DNA of 8,684 nucleotides from Chthoniobacterales bacterium (GCA_013697015.1 JACCXL010000366.1:1-8684), one strand, 5' to 3'. Positions 1 to 6,965 are shown, counted from the stretch's first letter. Translations and numbers: made by a program. Notes: generated by a model from the sequence alone, not told the origin.

Positions 1-1866
1 GTCCTCCGGTGCGCGCCGCCGGCGGCGCTGCCCGTTCTCAGCGGGAGCTTCTTTATAGACCTCCTTAAAAATTTTCGCGATCATCGGTCCGGCCGAGGAG
101 CCGCCGTGCACCTTGCTCCCAACATCGCCTTCGTAAAGCGCGGCGAAAGCGTACTGCGGCTTGGCCGAAGGCAGGAAGCCCGCGAACCAGGCAGCGGTTT
201 TCTCTTTGCTTTTCGGTCCCCATTGAGCCGTGCCGGTTTTACCTGCGACCTCGACTGTTTCCAAACTCGCCTGATGAGCGGTGCCGGCGGGACTATTCAC
301 GACATCGACCATTCCGACGTGGATCTGCTCGAGCGTGCTGCGAGAGGCGTCCAGGGTCCGTTTCTCACGCACGGGATAAGCCGTGACAATTTGATTATCG
401 ATCGCCTGTACCTGCTGCACGAGACGCGTCTGATAAAATGTTCCGCCATTCGCAATTACGCCCATCGCCTGAGCCATTTGCAATGGCGTCACCTGCGTAT
501 CGCCCTGTCCGATGGAAAGATTCGCGATGTCGCCATTGAGCAACTTGCGGCCATGCGTGGACTTCATGTATTGGTCGTTAGGCAAACGACCGTCCACCTC
601 GCCTCGGAGCGGGATGCCGGATTTTGTTCCAAATCCCAGCTTCTGCGCCCACGTCAAAATCGGCTCCGCGCCCGTCTTGATGCCGACTTGATAGAACCAT
701 GTGTCGCAGGATTCCGTGAGCGCCTGGACAAAATTGAGCGCGCCTCGATCTGTCTTCTTCCAGTTGTGGAAAGTGACATTGCCGACCTGGAGAGCAGGGA
801 CGCACTGGAATTCATCGCTCGCGGTCACGGCCCCGCTCTCCAAAGCTGCCATTCCCACCGCCACCTTGAAGGTGGAGCCCGGCGGATAGGAGGAACGAAA
901 AGCGCGAGGCAGAAGCGGGATGTCCGGATCGTCCTGCAGGGTTTTGAATTTCTCGGCCGAGATGTTCGGGATAAAGACATTCGGGTTGTAGCTCGGCCAG
1001 GAGGCCATCGCGAGAACATCGCCGTTGTTCGGATCGAGAATCACGATGGCGCCCTTCTTCGCTTTTGCCTCGAGCGCCTTCTCCGCCATTTCCTGCAGAC
1101 GCAGATCGATCGTGGTTACAACCGTGTAACCCGGGACGGGAGGCGTGACGATCTTCTCCGAAGTCTTCCGACCGTCCTTGTCGAACGTTATCTTATATTG
1201 GCCATGCTGACCCGTAAGCATGGCGTTGAATGTTTGCTCGAGGCCCTCCCGGCCTTCCGTTTCGGGCCAGAGCACTTCGTGATTATCGATTACGCCGTCG
1301 GGGTTTCGGCCCGTTTTGCCGCTGTAACCGATGATCTGGCCGGCCGTCTTCCCGTTCGGATACGTTCGAATGTAAATCGGTCGCAACATGAGCTCCTTCG
1401 GCAGCTTTTCTTTGAGCTCGTCGCGTTGCGTCTCGGTGAGATTTTGTGCGATCTCGAGCGGCAGGATGCCGCGATTGTGATAATGGCGCAGGATCAGCTC
1501 GTCGGAAATCGTCAACGAACGAGTTAACCGTTTCTCCGCGAGCTGGATTCTTTCGCGGGCGTAACTGAGCGCCTGCGCGTCGGAAAATTCCAGCGGAGTC
1601 GGGAACACGATCGCCAGGTTGTAACTCAGCTTGTTTTGCGCAAGCGGGACGCCGTTCCGATCCGTGATTTCACCGCGCGGCGCGGGAATGTCGAGCACGT
1701 AGGCGCGGGCGAGCTTCTGGGTTTCATAGGTCGGGATGATCGCCTCCTCCACTGGGCTGGCCGTGCCCTCCGGCGCGGGGCGCGCTTCCTGCGCCAAACC
1801 TGTTTTCTGCAAAAACCATCCCAACGTGAGAATGGCAAGGCAGAGTCGGACTGATATCACCGGCAT
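1..1866 (-). CDS. mrdA: Penicillin-binding protein 2 (peptidoglycan DD-transpeptidase), 3' end cut by window
   Basis: Class B penicillin-binding protein of the elongation machinery, which cross-links peptidoglycan in the periplasm together with RodA. The frame stays open for 622 codons from ATG 1866 to base 1, so only the last few residues are missing (E. coli PBP2 has 633). Residues 4-19 form the single N-terminal membrane segment. The PAPRGEITDRNG motif of the dimerisation domain follows at about 61-72. The transpeptidase triad is complete and spaced as in E. coli: S331-T-F-K334, S386-C-D and K543-T-G. The SxD form and the following DTWFYQVG favour PBP2 over FtsI. No in-frame ATG, GTG or TTG exists between the uvrC stop and ATG 1866, which fixes the start, although no clear ribosome binding site precedes it. 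The visible C-terminus is rich in arginine. It lies 51 bases after uvrC and may be co-transcribed with it. Confidence 0.95.
   Translation of the reverse strand, partial: MPVISVRLCLAILTLGWFLQKTGLAQEARPAPEGTASPVEEAIIPTYETQKLARAYVLDIPAPRGEITDRNGVPLAQNKLSYNLAIVFPTPLEFSDAQALSYARERIQLAEKRLTRSLTISDELILRHYHNRGILPLEIAQNLTETQRDELKEKLPKELMLRPIYIRTYPNGKTAGQIIGYSGKTGRNPDGVIDNHEVLWPETEGREGLEQTFNAMLTGQHGQYKITFDKDGRKTSEKIVTPPVPGYTVVTTIDLRLQEMAEKALEAKAKKGAIVILDPNNGDVLAMASWPSYNPNVFIPNISAEKFKTLQDDPDIPLLPRAFRSSYPPGSTFKVAVGMAALESGAVTASDEFQCVPALQVGNVTFHNWKKTDRGALNFVQALTESCDTWFYQVGIKTGAEPILTWAQKLGFGTKSGIPLRGEVDGRLPNDQYMKSTHGRKLLNGDIANLSIGQGDTQVTPLQMAQAMGVIANGGTFYQTRLVQQVQAIDNQIVTAYPVREKRTLDASRSTLEQIHVGMVDVVNSPAGTAHQASLETVEVAGKTGTAQWGPKSKEKTAAWFAGFLPSAKPQYAFAALYEGDVGSKVHGGSSAGPMIAKIFKEVYKEAPAENGQRRRRRAPED
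13..28. repeat. Perfect 16-bp GC palindrome within the mrdA arginine tail
   Basis: Two 8-base arms (GCGCCGCC and GGCGGCGC) meet with no spacer. The palindrome arises from CGC/CGG codons of a five-arginine run near the end of PBP2. Codon choice for repeated arginine may be the whole explanation. Confidence 0.6.
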
Positions 1867-1917
1867 GAGATTGGATAAAGTGAACCAGCAGGCAAGGAGC
1901 TTCGCAACCGCCCGCCG

Positions 1918-3600
1918 TCAATGGCGTTCCAGAAACCGATGCACATCTTCAGCCAGCTTTGACCCGATGCCTTCGGTCGCAGCGATTTCTTCGACCGATG
2001 CCTTCCGCAGTCGACTGACCGAACCGAATCGACGCAGGAGCAGGTTCTTGCGGTTTTGACTCACTCCCGGGCAGTCGTCGAGGACGCTTTCTCCAATGCG
2101 CTTCTTCATGAGCAACTGATGATACGTGTTCGCGAATCGGTGTGCCTCATCGCGAATCCTCTGCAACAGGCGAAGCGCGCCGGAGTCCGGTGGCAGTTGC
2201 AGCGGCATCGCACGTCCCGGTCGGTAAATTTCCTCGAACTCTTTCGCGAGTCCGATGATGGGAAGATCGTGTAACCCGAGCCGTTGCAGCTCGCGACAAG
2301 CCGACGAAAGCTGGCCTTTCCCGCCATCGACGATGATCAAGTCCGGGAGCCGCACGTACTGAGTGGGGCGTCCTCCACTGTCATCCCGAACCGGCGAAGC
2401 ACGGAGAGGGACCCCGCGGGCATCGCTCGAGGTCGATTCCGATACGGTGTCCGCACGTAGTTTGCGAGGTCCCTCTCCCGCGGTCGCGGAATCGGGATGA
2501 CAAGGTGAAAAGCGCTCCAGCGCCTCCGCCGGATTTTCCTGCGAAAATTCCGCTATGTCCGGATTCGCATTGCGAGCTTCCAGCAAAACCCTCGAGTAAC
2601 GTCGCCGCACGACCTCGGCCATGCTCGCAAAATCATCCTGCCCGGCGACCGTGCGAATGCGATAGCGACGGTAGTTGTCTCTGTCCGCCACCCCGTTGCG
2701 GAAGCAGACCATCGATGCCACCACGTGCGTTGTGGAAATATTCGAAATGTCGAAGCATTCCATTACTCTGGGCGGGCGCGGCAGCTGCAAAGCTTCGCCC
2801 AAACCATGCACGTCGTTCAGTGGATCGATCGTGCTGGGCAGGCTGTGGCGCGTAAAGCGTCGCGTCGGCTTCGTTGTTCGCCGGAGATCTTCGAGCATGT
2901 TGCGCAATTCCGCGGCTTTCTCGAAATCGAGCTTCTCCGCCGCTTTGCGCATCTCGTCTTCCAAAGCGCCGATCATTTCCCGCGAATGTCCCTCCAGAAA
3001 TTCGGAGGCTTGATCCACCCGCTCCTGATATTGTTCCGCAGTAATTTCGCTCAACCGCGTTGGCACCTGATAGGTGGCGGATTTTAGCTCGCGCTCGGTC
3101 GGTGCGCCGCGACCAAACGTGAGCACGCCAAATCTTTTGCGCATGAAATTCAATGTCTGCCGCAGGGCCCCAGCATGCGCGTAGGGGCCGAAGTAGCGGG
3201 CGCCATCGTCTTTCTTGAAGCGCGCCAGACGGAAGCGCGGCCACTCTTCCGTCGGATCGACTTTGACCACCAGGAACCGTTTGTCGTCACGGAATGAGAT
3301 ATTGTAGCGCGGCCGGAATTCCTTAATCAGTTTTCCCTCGAGCAGCAGTGATTCCGCTTCGCTCTGCACGGTGTGAGTCTCAAAATCCCAGACGGCCCCG
3401 AGCATGGCGCGCGTTTTCAGGTCAGCCTGCGCAAGCTTTGATGGCATGAAATACGAGCCGACGCGCTTCCGGAGATCGCGCGCTTTGCCCACATAAATCA
3501 CGCGGTTAAATCGATCGCGCATCAAGTACACACCCGGTTTGTGGGGCACCTCGTGCACCTTCTTATTTAAATCTGGCTTCTCTTTGGCGGGCACGTCCAT
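1918..3600 (-). CDS. uvrC: UvrABC excinuclease subunit C with in-frame repeat insertion
   Basis: UvrC makes the 3' and 5' incisions around DNA lesions handed over by UvrA/UvrB. From ATG 3600 it has 560 residues. The GIY-YIG nuclease spans about 20-105 (GVY 23-25, YVG 36-38, R41, E88). The UVR domain that contacts UvrB is at about 205-240. The RNase H-like nuclease follows with probable acidic residues D284, D425 and D484 plus H487, then C-terminal helix-hairpin-helix motifs (about 505-560). A GTG at 3660 would add 20 residues, but these look unlike UvrC and would cover the putative promoter, so ATG 3600 is preferred. Two oddities stand out. The Cys-rich stretch expected near 150-190 has no cysteine. 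About 77 residues (342-418) sit where the family usually has a short loop, and 41 of them come from a palindromic repeat. All domains remain in one open frame, so the gene looks functional. Confidence 0.96.
   Translation of the reverse strand: MDVPAKEKPDLNKKVHEVPHKPGVYLMRDRFNRVIYVGKARDLRKRVGSYFMPSKLAQADLKTRAMLGAVWDFETHTVQSEAESLLLEGKLIKEFRPRYNISFRDDKRFLVVKVDPTEEWPRFRLARFKKDDGARYFGPYAHAGALRQTLNFMRKRFGVLTFGRGAPTERELKSATYQVPTRLSEITAEQYQERVDQASEFLEGHSREMIGALEDEMRKAAEKLDFEKAAELRNMLEDLRRTTKPTRRFTRHSLPSTIDPLNDVHGLGEALQLPRPPRVMECFDISNISTTHVVASMVCFRNGVADRDNYRRYRIRTVAGQDDFASMAEVVRRRYSRVLLEARNANPDIAEFSQENPAEALERFSPCHPDSATAGEGPRKLRADTVSESTSSDARGVPLRASPVRDDSGGRPTQYVRLPDLIIVDGGKGQLSSACRELQRLGLHDLPIIGLAKEFEEIYRPGRAMPLQLPPDSGALRLLQRIRDEAHRFANTYHQLLMKKRIGESVLDDCPGVSQNRKNLLLRRFGSVSRLRKASVEEIAATEGIGSKLAEDVHRFLERH
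2379..2502. repeat. REP/MITE-like palindromic element inserted in frame in uvrC
   Basis: The element is 124 bp long. Its ends are perfect 11-bp inverted repeats, TGTCATCCCGA at 2379-2389 and its complement at 2492-2502. A second perfect 10-bp pair, GAGAGGGACC at 2404-2413 and its complement at 2468-2477, sits at identical distance from each end and extends inward as CCGC/TCGC with one mismatch. The arms are therefore two symmetric 39-base halves around a 46-base centre. In the uvrC frame it encodes residues 367-407 and the first base of codon 408, with no stop. No clear target duplication is visible. From memory, TCATCCCGA...GAGGGACC arms resemble repeats dispersed in some soil bacterial genomes. 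This window has only one copy, so its dispersal is inferred. Confidence 0.85.
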
Positions 3601-3617
3601 GGGCGAGGCTCGCCGCA

Positions 3618-3623
3618 ATTTTA
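3618..3623 (-). promoter_or_regulatory. Possible -10 box for uvrC
   Basis: Read on the minus strand this is TAAAAT, five of six matches to TATAAT. It lies 17 bases before ATG 3600, which would give a leader of only about 10 bases. No good -35 hexamer stands 16-18 bases upstream (T-rich only). It supports ATG 3600 over GTG 3660 as the uvrC start, but it is a single short match. Confidence 0.3.
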
Positions 3624-3635
3624 CGCCACAACGAC

Positions 3636-3658
3636 GCGGAGAAAAATGCGTTCTCCGC
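3636..3658. promoter_or_regulatory. Inverted repeat in the divergent uvrC / oxidoreductase spacer
   Basis: GCGGAGA (3636-3642) and TCTCCGC (3652-3658) are perfect 7-base arms around a 9-base AT-richer centre. The repeat lies where the -35 region of the putative uvrC promoter would be and 22 bases before the start of the divergent gene. It could be a regulator binding site serving both genes. It does not have the form of the LexA boxes I know, and a chance palindrome is possible. Confidence 0.35.
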
Positions 3659-3680
3659 ACCGCGTGTTAACAGGTAATCG

Positions 3681-4754
3681 ATGTGGGATGTCGCGATCGC
3701 CGGCGCCGGACCGGCCGGGTCAACCTGCGCCGCCTTTTGTGCGCAGAGCGGGTTGCGCACGCTCGTCTTGGAGCGGGAAGCTTTCCCGCGCGAGAAAGTG
3801 TGTGGAGATTGCCTCAACCCTTCCGTCTGGCCGGTGCTGCAGCGCCTCGATTTGAGCGCACGGGTGCGCGCTCTTCCGCACGGGCGACTCGATCGCATCG
3901 ATTTCGTCTCCGCGCGCGGCCGCATCCTGTCCGTTGCGCTGCCGGCCGGCGAGCGTTCTGAAATTGCGGTCAAGCGTAGCCTTTTTGATCAACTCCTTCT
4001 CACGCGCGCGCGCGAACTCGGCGTCAGCGTGTGCGAGGCCACGACCGTTACGTCTGTGGCTAAAATCGAGGATCCGCAGCATGGCTGGGAAATTACTTCC
4101 GGAGATAAGACCTGGCAGGCGCATGTCCTCGTCGCGGCGGATGGACGAAATTCCAGCGTGGCACGTTTTTGCCGCTTGTTGCCGCGAGTGGCGAAAGATC
4201 GGGTCGCTCTGCAGACACATCTTCCCCTGCCGCAGGATTTTGGTCACCGCGTCGTGCTGCAATTCGTCCGCGAAGGTTACTCCGGGCAGGCGCCGGTCGA
4301 TGATCATTCACTCAACGTTTGCCTCGTCGCTCGCCCCGATCGAATGCCGGGATTGCGTCGCTGGGCCGAGGAACGCTTTCAGGTGGCACACGATCATCCG
4401 TGGCGCACGATAACTCCTCTGACGCGAGCGCCCATCCCGGCCGGCCACAATCAATTATTCCTGATCGGAGATGCCGCACGCGTGGTGGAGCCTTTTACAG
4501 GCGAGGGAATCTATTACGCGTTGCGCTCCGCCGAGCTCGCGGCGGCGCAGATCATTGGCGCCGCAAAAAACGGGACAGAATTGTCGCCGCAGCGATTTAC
4601 CGCAGCGAATGCGCGGCTTTATCGGGGCCGCTTGTGGCTGAATCGTCTGGCGCGAGCAGCGGTCCTGCATCCTGTGGCCGCCTCAGCGTTCTTCCCAATC
4701 GGCGCGCTGCAACCTGCGCTTCTGCGCTATCTCACCGGAAAAATCGTTCGTTAG
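3681..4754 (+). CDS. FAD-dependent oxidoreductase, geranylgeranyl reductase-like
   Basis: A 357-residue flavoprotein of the geranylgeranyl reductase / aromatic hydroxylase superfamily. The N-terminus has the Rossmann dinucleotide motif GAGPAG (8-13) followed by the acidic E31 at the end of the second strand, which normally binds the ADP ribose of FAD. KVCGDCLNP (39-47) matches the conserved C-G stretch of the geranylgeranyl-reductase group. The second FAD motif is G263-D264-A265, leading into VEPFTGEGIYYAL. The hydrophobic C-terminus suggests membrane association. A TAA lies in frame two codons upstream of ATG 3681, so this ATG is the earliest possible start; AGGT about six bases before it is a weak ribosome site. 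The substrate cannot be read from sequence: prenyl chains of quinones or lipids and polyketides are candidates, and no polyketide or terpene gene is adjacent. Its stop overlaps that of convergent folD. Confidence 0.85.
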   Translation: MWDVAIAGAGPAGSTCAAFCAQSGLRTLVLEREAFPREKVCGDCLNPSVWPVLQRLDLSARVRALPHGRLDRIDFVSARGRILSVALPAGERSEIAVKRSLFDQLLLTRARELGVSVCEATTVTSVAKIEDPQHGWEITSGDKTWQAHVLVAADGRNSSVARFCRLLPRVAKDRVALQTHLPLPQDFGHRVVLQFVREGYSGQAPVDDHSLNVCLVARPDRMPGLRRWAEERFQVAHDHPWRTITPLTRAPIPAGHNQLFLIGDAARVVEPFTGEGIYYALRSAELAAAQIIGAAKNGTELSPQRFTAANARLYRGRLWLNRLARAAVLHPVAASAFFPIGALQPALLRYLTGKIVR

Positions 4755-5644
4755 GCAGTGCGCTCACCGTTGCGTAAGCGGCAAGCCTTTACTGTATTCG
4801 CCATCAACATGGCAATTGTCATCGGTCCGACGCCGCCCGGGACCGGAGTGATCGCGGAAGCTTTCTCCGCTACCTCCTCGAAGGCAACATCACCGACCAG
4901 CCGGTAACCGCGAGACGCATTTGCGTCGTCGATCCGGTTGATTCCGACATCGACGACCACCGCGCCGTCCCGCACGTGTTCGCCGCGGACGAACTGGGCG
5001 CGTCCGATAGCCGCGATCAAAATATCAGCGGAGCGCGTAATCGCGACCAGATCGCGGCTCTGCGAATGTACCACCGTGACGGTCGCGTCGGCTGCCGCGC
5101 CTTTCTGCATCAGGAGTAATGCGAGCGGTTTTCCGACGATCATGCTGCGACCGAGCACCACGACGTGAGAGCCGCGCACGACGATACCCGCTTCTGCGAG
5201 AAGGCGCTGACAACCCAAGGGCGTGCAGGGCACAAACCCCGTCGGATCGCCCAGCGCCAGCTTCGCGACATTCAGGGGGTGGAAACCATCTACGTCCTTC
5301 TCCGGGTCGAGCGCGCGAATGATCGCCGCTTCGTCGATGTGACCAGGCGGTGGCGATTGCACCAGGATCCCATGGATCGCGCGGTCCCGATTCAGTTCGT
5401 CCACACATCCGAGTAGTTCGCGCTGCGTCGTCGCCGCGGGCAATTCCAGTTTGACGGAATGCAGCCCGAGCTCGCGGCACATCTTGTCTTTGGAGCGAAC
5501 GTAGGATCGCGAAGCTGGATCTTCGCCGACGAGGACAACCGCAAGTCCCGGGGTTAGGCCACGCGTCTTCAGCTCGGCGATTTCACTCCGCAGCCCGGCA
5601 TAGACCGACTCCGCGGTGGCGCGGCCATCGATTATTTTTGCCAT
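4751..5644 (-). CDS. folD: Bifunctional methylenetetrahydrofolate dehydrogenase / methenyltetrahydrofolate cyclohydrolase
   Basis: Cytoplasmic FolD interconverts 5,10-methylene- and 10-formyl-tetrahydrofolate, supplying one-carbon units for purines and formyl-Met-tRNA. The 297-residue length is normal. Catalytic residues are present: Y48 and K52 in YVRSK, Q96 in VQSPPPGHID (commonly QLPLP, so the Leu/Ser change is minor) and D119 in KDVDGFHP. The NAD(P)-binding half carries GRSMIVGKPLALLL, and the C-terminal signature GGVGPMTIAML is intact. ATG 5644 begins the standard MAKIIDGR N-terminus. It starts 13 bases after the acyltransferase stop and is probably the third gene of the ubiX operon. Its TAA overlaps the TAG of the convergent oxidoreductase, leaving no space for a terminator between them. 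Confidence 0.97.
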   Translation of the reverse strand: MAKIIDGRATAESVYAGLRSEIAELKTRGLTPGLAVVLVGEDPASRSYVRSKDKMCRELGLHSVKLELPAATTQRELLGCVDELNRDRAIHGILVQSPPPGHIDEAAIIRALDPEKDVDGFHPLNVAKLALGDPTGFVPCTPLGCQRLLAEAGIVVRGSHVVVLGRSMIVGKPLALLLMQKGAAADATVTVVHSQSRDLVAITRSADILIAAIGRAQFVRGEHVRDGAVVVDVGINRIDDANASRGYRLVGDVAFEEVAEKASAITPVPGGVGPMTIAMLMANTVKACRLRNGERTA

Positions 5645-5657
5645 CTCAACCGGGAGT

Positions 5658-6302
5658 TCATCGCATTTTTACTAAGCTCATCATCATTTTCTGCAACCGC
5701 AGCCTCTCGTGTTCAAACTCCTCGTCAGTGGCCGTCTCGGCCACGCGATGAGGTGGTCCAAAAATGAGACGAACGGTTGAAAACGGCCGCGGCAAAATAA
5801 AACGGTCCCAGCTGCGGAGCCGCCAGCAGCTGGAATACTCCATATTCATCGGAATGACCGCGCAGCCGGATTTCTGCGCAAGAAAAACAATGCCGGCTCC
5901 GAGTTCGTAACATGGCCCACGCGGCCCGTCAGGCGTGATAACAACGTCCCGGCCGACCGCGAGAACTTCGGCCAGCTGCAAAATCGCAGTCGCGCCCATG
6001 CGCGAACTGGAACCGCGCACCACATCGAACCCGAAGCGATGCACCACATCCGCGAGCAATGCGCCGTCGCGGCTGGCACTGATCAAGGCGGCGCCGTCTC
6101 GCTGCGGCAGATAACGACGAAGGGCGAAAGGCAGAAGCAGCAGACGATTGTGCCAGAGAGCGCCGATGTAAGGCACTTCACGCGGAACAGCGACGAGACC
6201 CGGGCGATCCTCGATTCGAAAACGCAAAGTGCGCGCCCAAACTTGCAGGAGCGCGAACCCGAAGGCAATCAGCCAACGCGCGCGCCAGCCTTCGATCTTC
6301 AA
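5658..6302 (-). CDS. Lysophospholipid acyltransferase family protein (DUF374)
   Basis: A 214-residue DUF374-type member of the LPLAT acyltransferase superfamily, probably at the cytoplasmic face of the inner membrane. A hydrophobic N-terminal segment (about 10-23) is followed by the motif block WHNRLLLLP (H51), the counterpart of the HxxxxD site. SRDGALLADVVHRFGF (77-92) and VRGSSSR (95-101) follow, then ITPDGPRGP (122-130), the DUF374 hallmark. The start codon is TTG, overlapping the ubiX stop as TTGA; this implies translational coupling, and the frame fits the family N-terminus. DUF374 genes often sit near lipid A or Kdo genes in other bacteria, but here the neighbours are ubiX and folD. 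The acyl acceptor is therefore not deducible. Confidence 0.9.
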   Translation of the reverse strand: MKIEGWRARWLIAFGFALLQVWARTLRFRIEDRPGLVAVPREVPYIGALWHNRLLLLPFALRRYLPQRDGAALISASRDGALLADVVHRFGFDVVRGSSSRMGATAILQLAEVLAVGRDVVITPDGPRGPCYELGAGIVFLAQKSGCAVIPMNMEYSSCWRLRSWDRFILPRPFSTVRLIFGPPHRVAETATDEEFEHERLRLQKMMMSLVKMR

Positions 6303-6874
6303 TTCGGTCGCGCGGAAGTTTGCTCCGCGTCATTCTGCCAGCGATAAGCACGCGGATTTGGCAGGCCGAGTTGATCGAGAATGCGCCAAACGACGGTATC
6401 GGCGATTTCCACGGCCGTCTGCGGCCGGCTGTAGAAGGACGGAATCGCCGGCAATACGATCGCGCCCGCTTCCAGCAGCGTGACGACGTTGCGAGCGTGA
6501 ATCAGGTTCCAGGGTGTCTCGCGCGGGACAACGATGAGCCTGCGCCGTTCTTTGAGAAAGACGTCCGCGGCGCGCAGCAGCGCGCTATCTCCCGAGCCGG
6601 TCGCGATCCGGCCCAGCGTGGACATCGAACAAGGAATCACCACCATGGCGTCAAAGCGCGCGGAGCCGCTCACGAAAGGGACATACAAATCGTTGTCGTC
6701 ATGCTCGATCACATGCGCTGGGATGGCGAAATCCTCGCTTTCCTGCGTCGCCACTTGCTTCGCATGCCTGCTCATGACGAGGTGAACTTCGTTTGCTTTC
6801 GCATCAACCTGCGCCAGCAACCGCTGCAAATAAATGGTTCCGCTGGCCCCGGTCGCGGCGATCACGAGCTTCAT
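6299..6874 (-). CDS. ubiX: Flavin prenyltransferase UbiX
   Basis: UbiX joins dimethylallyl phosphate to FMN to make prenyl-FMN, the cofactor of UbiD-family decarboxylases used in quinone synthesis. The protein has 191 residues, the usual length. The N-terminus MKLVIAATGASG carries the flavin-phosphate loop (TGASG, 8-12). LVMSRHAKQV is at 31-40, PCSMSTLGRIATG at 80-92, LLRAADVFLKERR at 98-110, PRETP at 116-120 and FYSRPQ at 146-151, all UbiX signatures. ATG 6874 is chosen over TTG 6886 because it gives the standard N-terminus and has GGTGAA upstream. It is the first gene of a ubiX-acyltransferase-folD operon. No UbiD partner lies in the window. A role in menaquinone rather than ubiquinone synthesis would be usual outside Proteobacteria, but that is inference. 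Confidence 0.95.
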   Translation of the reverse strand: MKLVIAATGASGTIYLQRLLAQVDAKANEVHLVMSRHAKQVATQESEDFAIPAHVIEHDDNDLYVPFVSGSARFDAMVVIPCSMSTLGRIATGSGDSALLRAADVFLKERRRLIVVPRETPWNLIHARNVVTLLEAGAIVLPAIPSFYSRPQTAVEIADTVVWRILDQLGLPNPRAYRWQNDAEQTSARPN

Positions 6875-6924
6875 CGCGTTCACCAAATCACAAATCCGCG
6901 TCGCGCACTACCGTTTCCGTCGCT

Positions 6925-6955
6925 GGTCCAGTTTGAATTTACGGTAACTGGGGCC
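6925..6955. promoter_or_regulatory. Imperfect stem-loop in the ubiX / VOC divergent spacer
   Basis: GGTCCAGTT (6925-6933) can pair with AACTGGGGCC (6946-6955), with one bulged G and one G-T pair around a 12-base loop. It lies 10 bases before the VOC start and about 50 bases before that of ubiX. It could be an operator or an mRNA leader hairpin. No convincing -35/-10 pair was found in the spacer on either strand. Confidence 0.2.
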
Positions 6956-6965
6956 ATGAATAGCG

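Noticed and set aside
106..1527. A 473-codon plus-strand open frame opposite mrdA
   Set aside because: It is the antisense shadow of a gene with complete PBP2 motifs. Its translation is rich in Arg, His and Leu, with no recognisable domain. Long antisense frames are common at this GC content.
2633..3244. A 203-codon minus-strand frame inside uvrC, considered as a frameshifted uvrC piece
   Set aside because: The uvrC frame covers the same bases with recognisable UvrC sequence throughout, and the alternative frame shows no UvrC motif.
3602..3614. GGCGA/TCGCC small hairpin just before uvrC ATG
   Set aside because: Five-base arms of pure GC-rich sequence with a three-base loop are expected by chance here.
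4003..4016. A CG-alternating run (CGCGCGCG...) in the oxidoreductase gene
   Set aside because: It is an ordinary codon run (Arg-Ala-Arg) in a GC-rich gene; no repeat unit expansion.
3720..4307. A 195-codon minus-strand frame opposite the FAD oxidoreductase
   Set aside because: It is antisense to a gene with clear FAD motifs and has no recognisable domain or start context.
4762..4785. An imperfect direct repeat of about 23 bases, GCTCACCG(C)TTGCGT..., also at 7352-7375
   Set aside because: It matches about 19 of 23 positions with one gap. One copy is folD coding sequence, the other a short spacer. With no symmetry or third copy, chance is sufficient.
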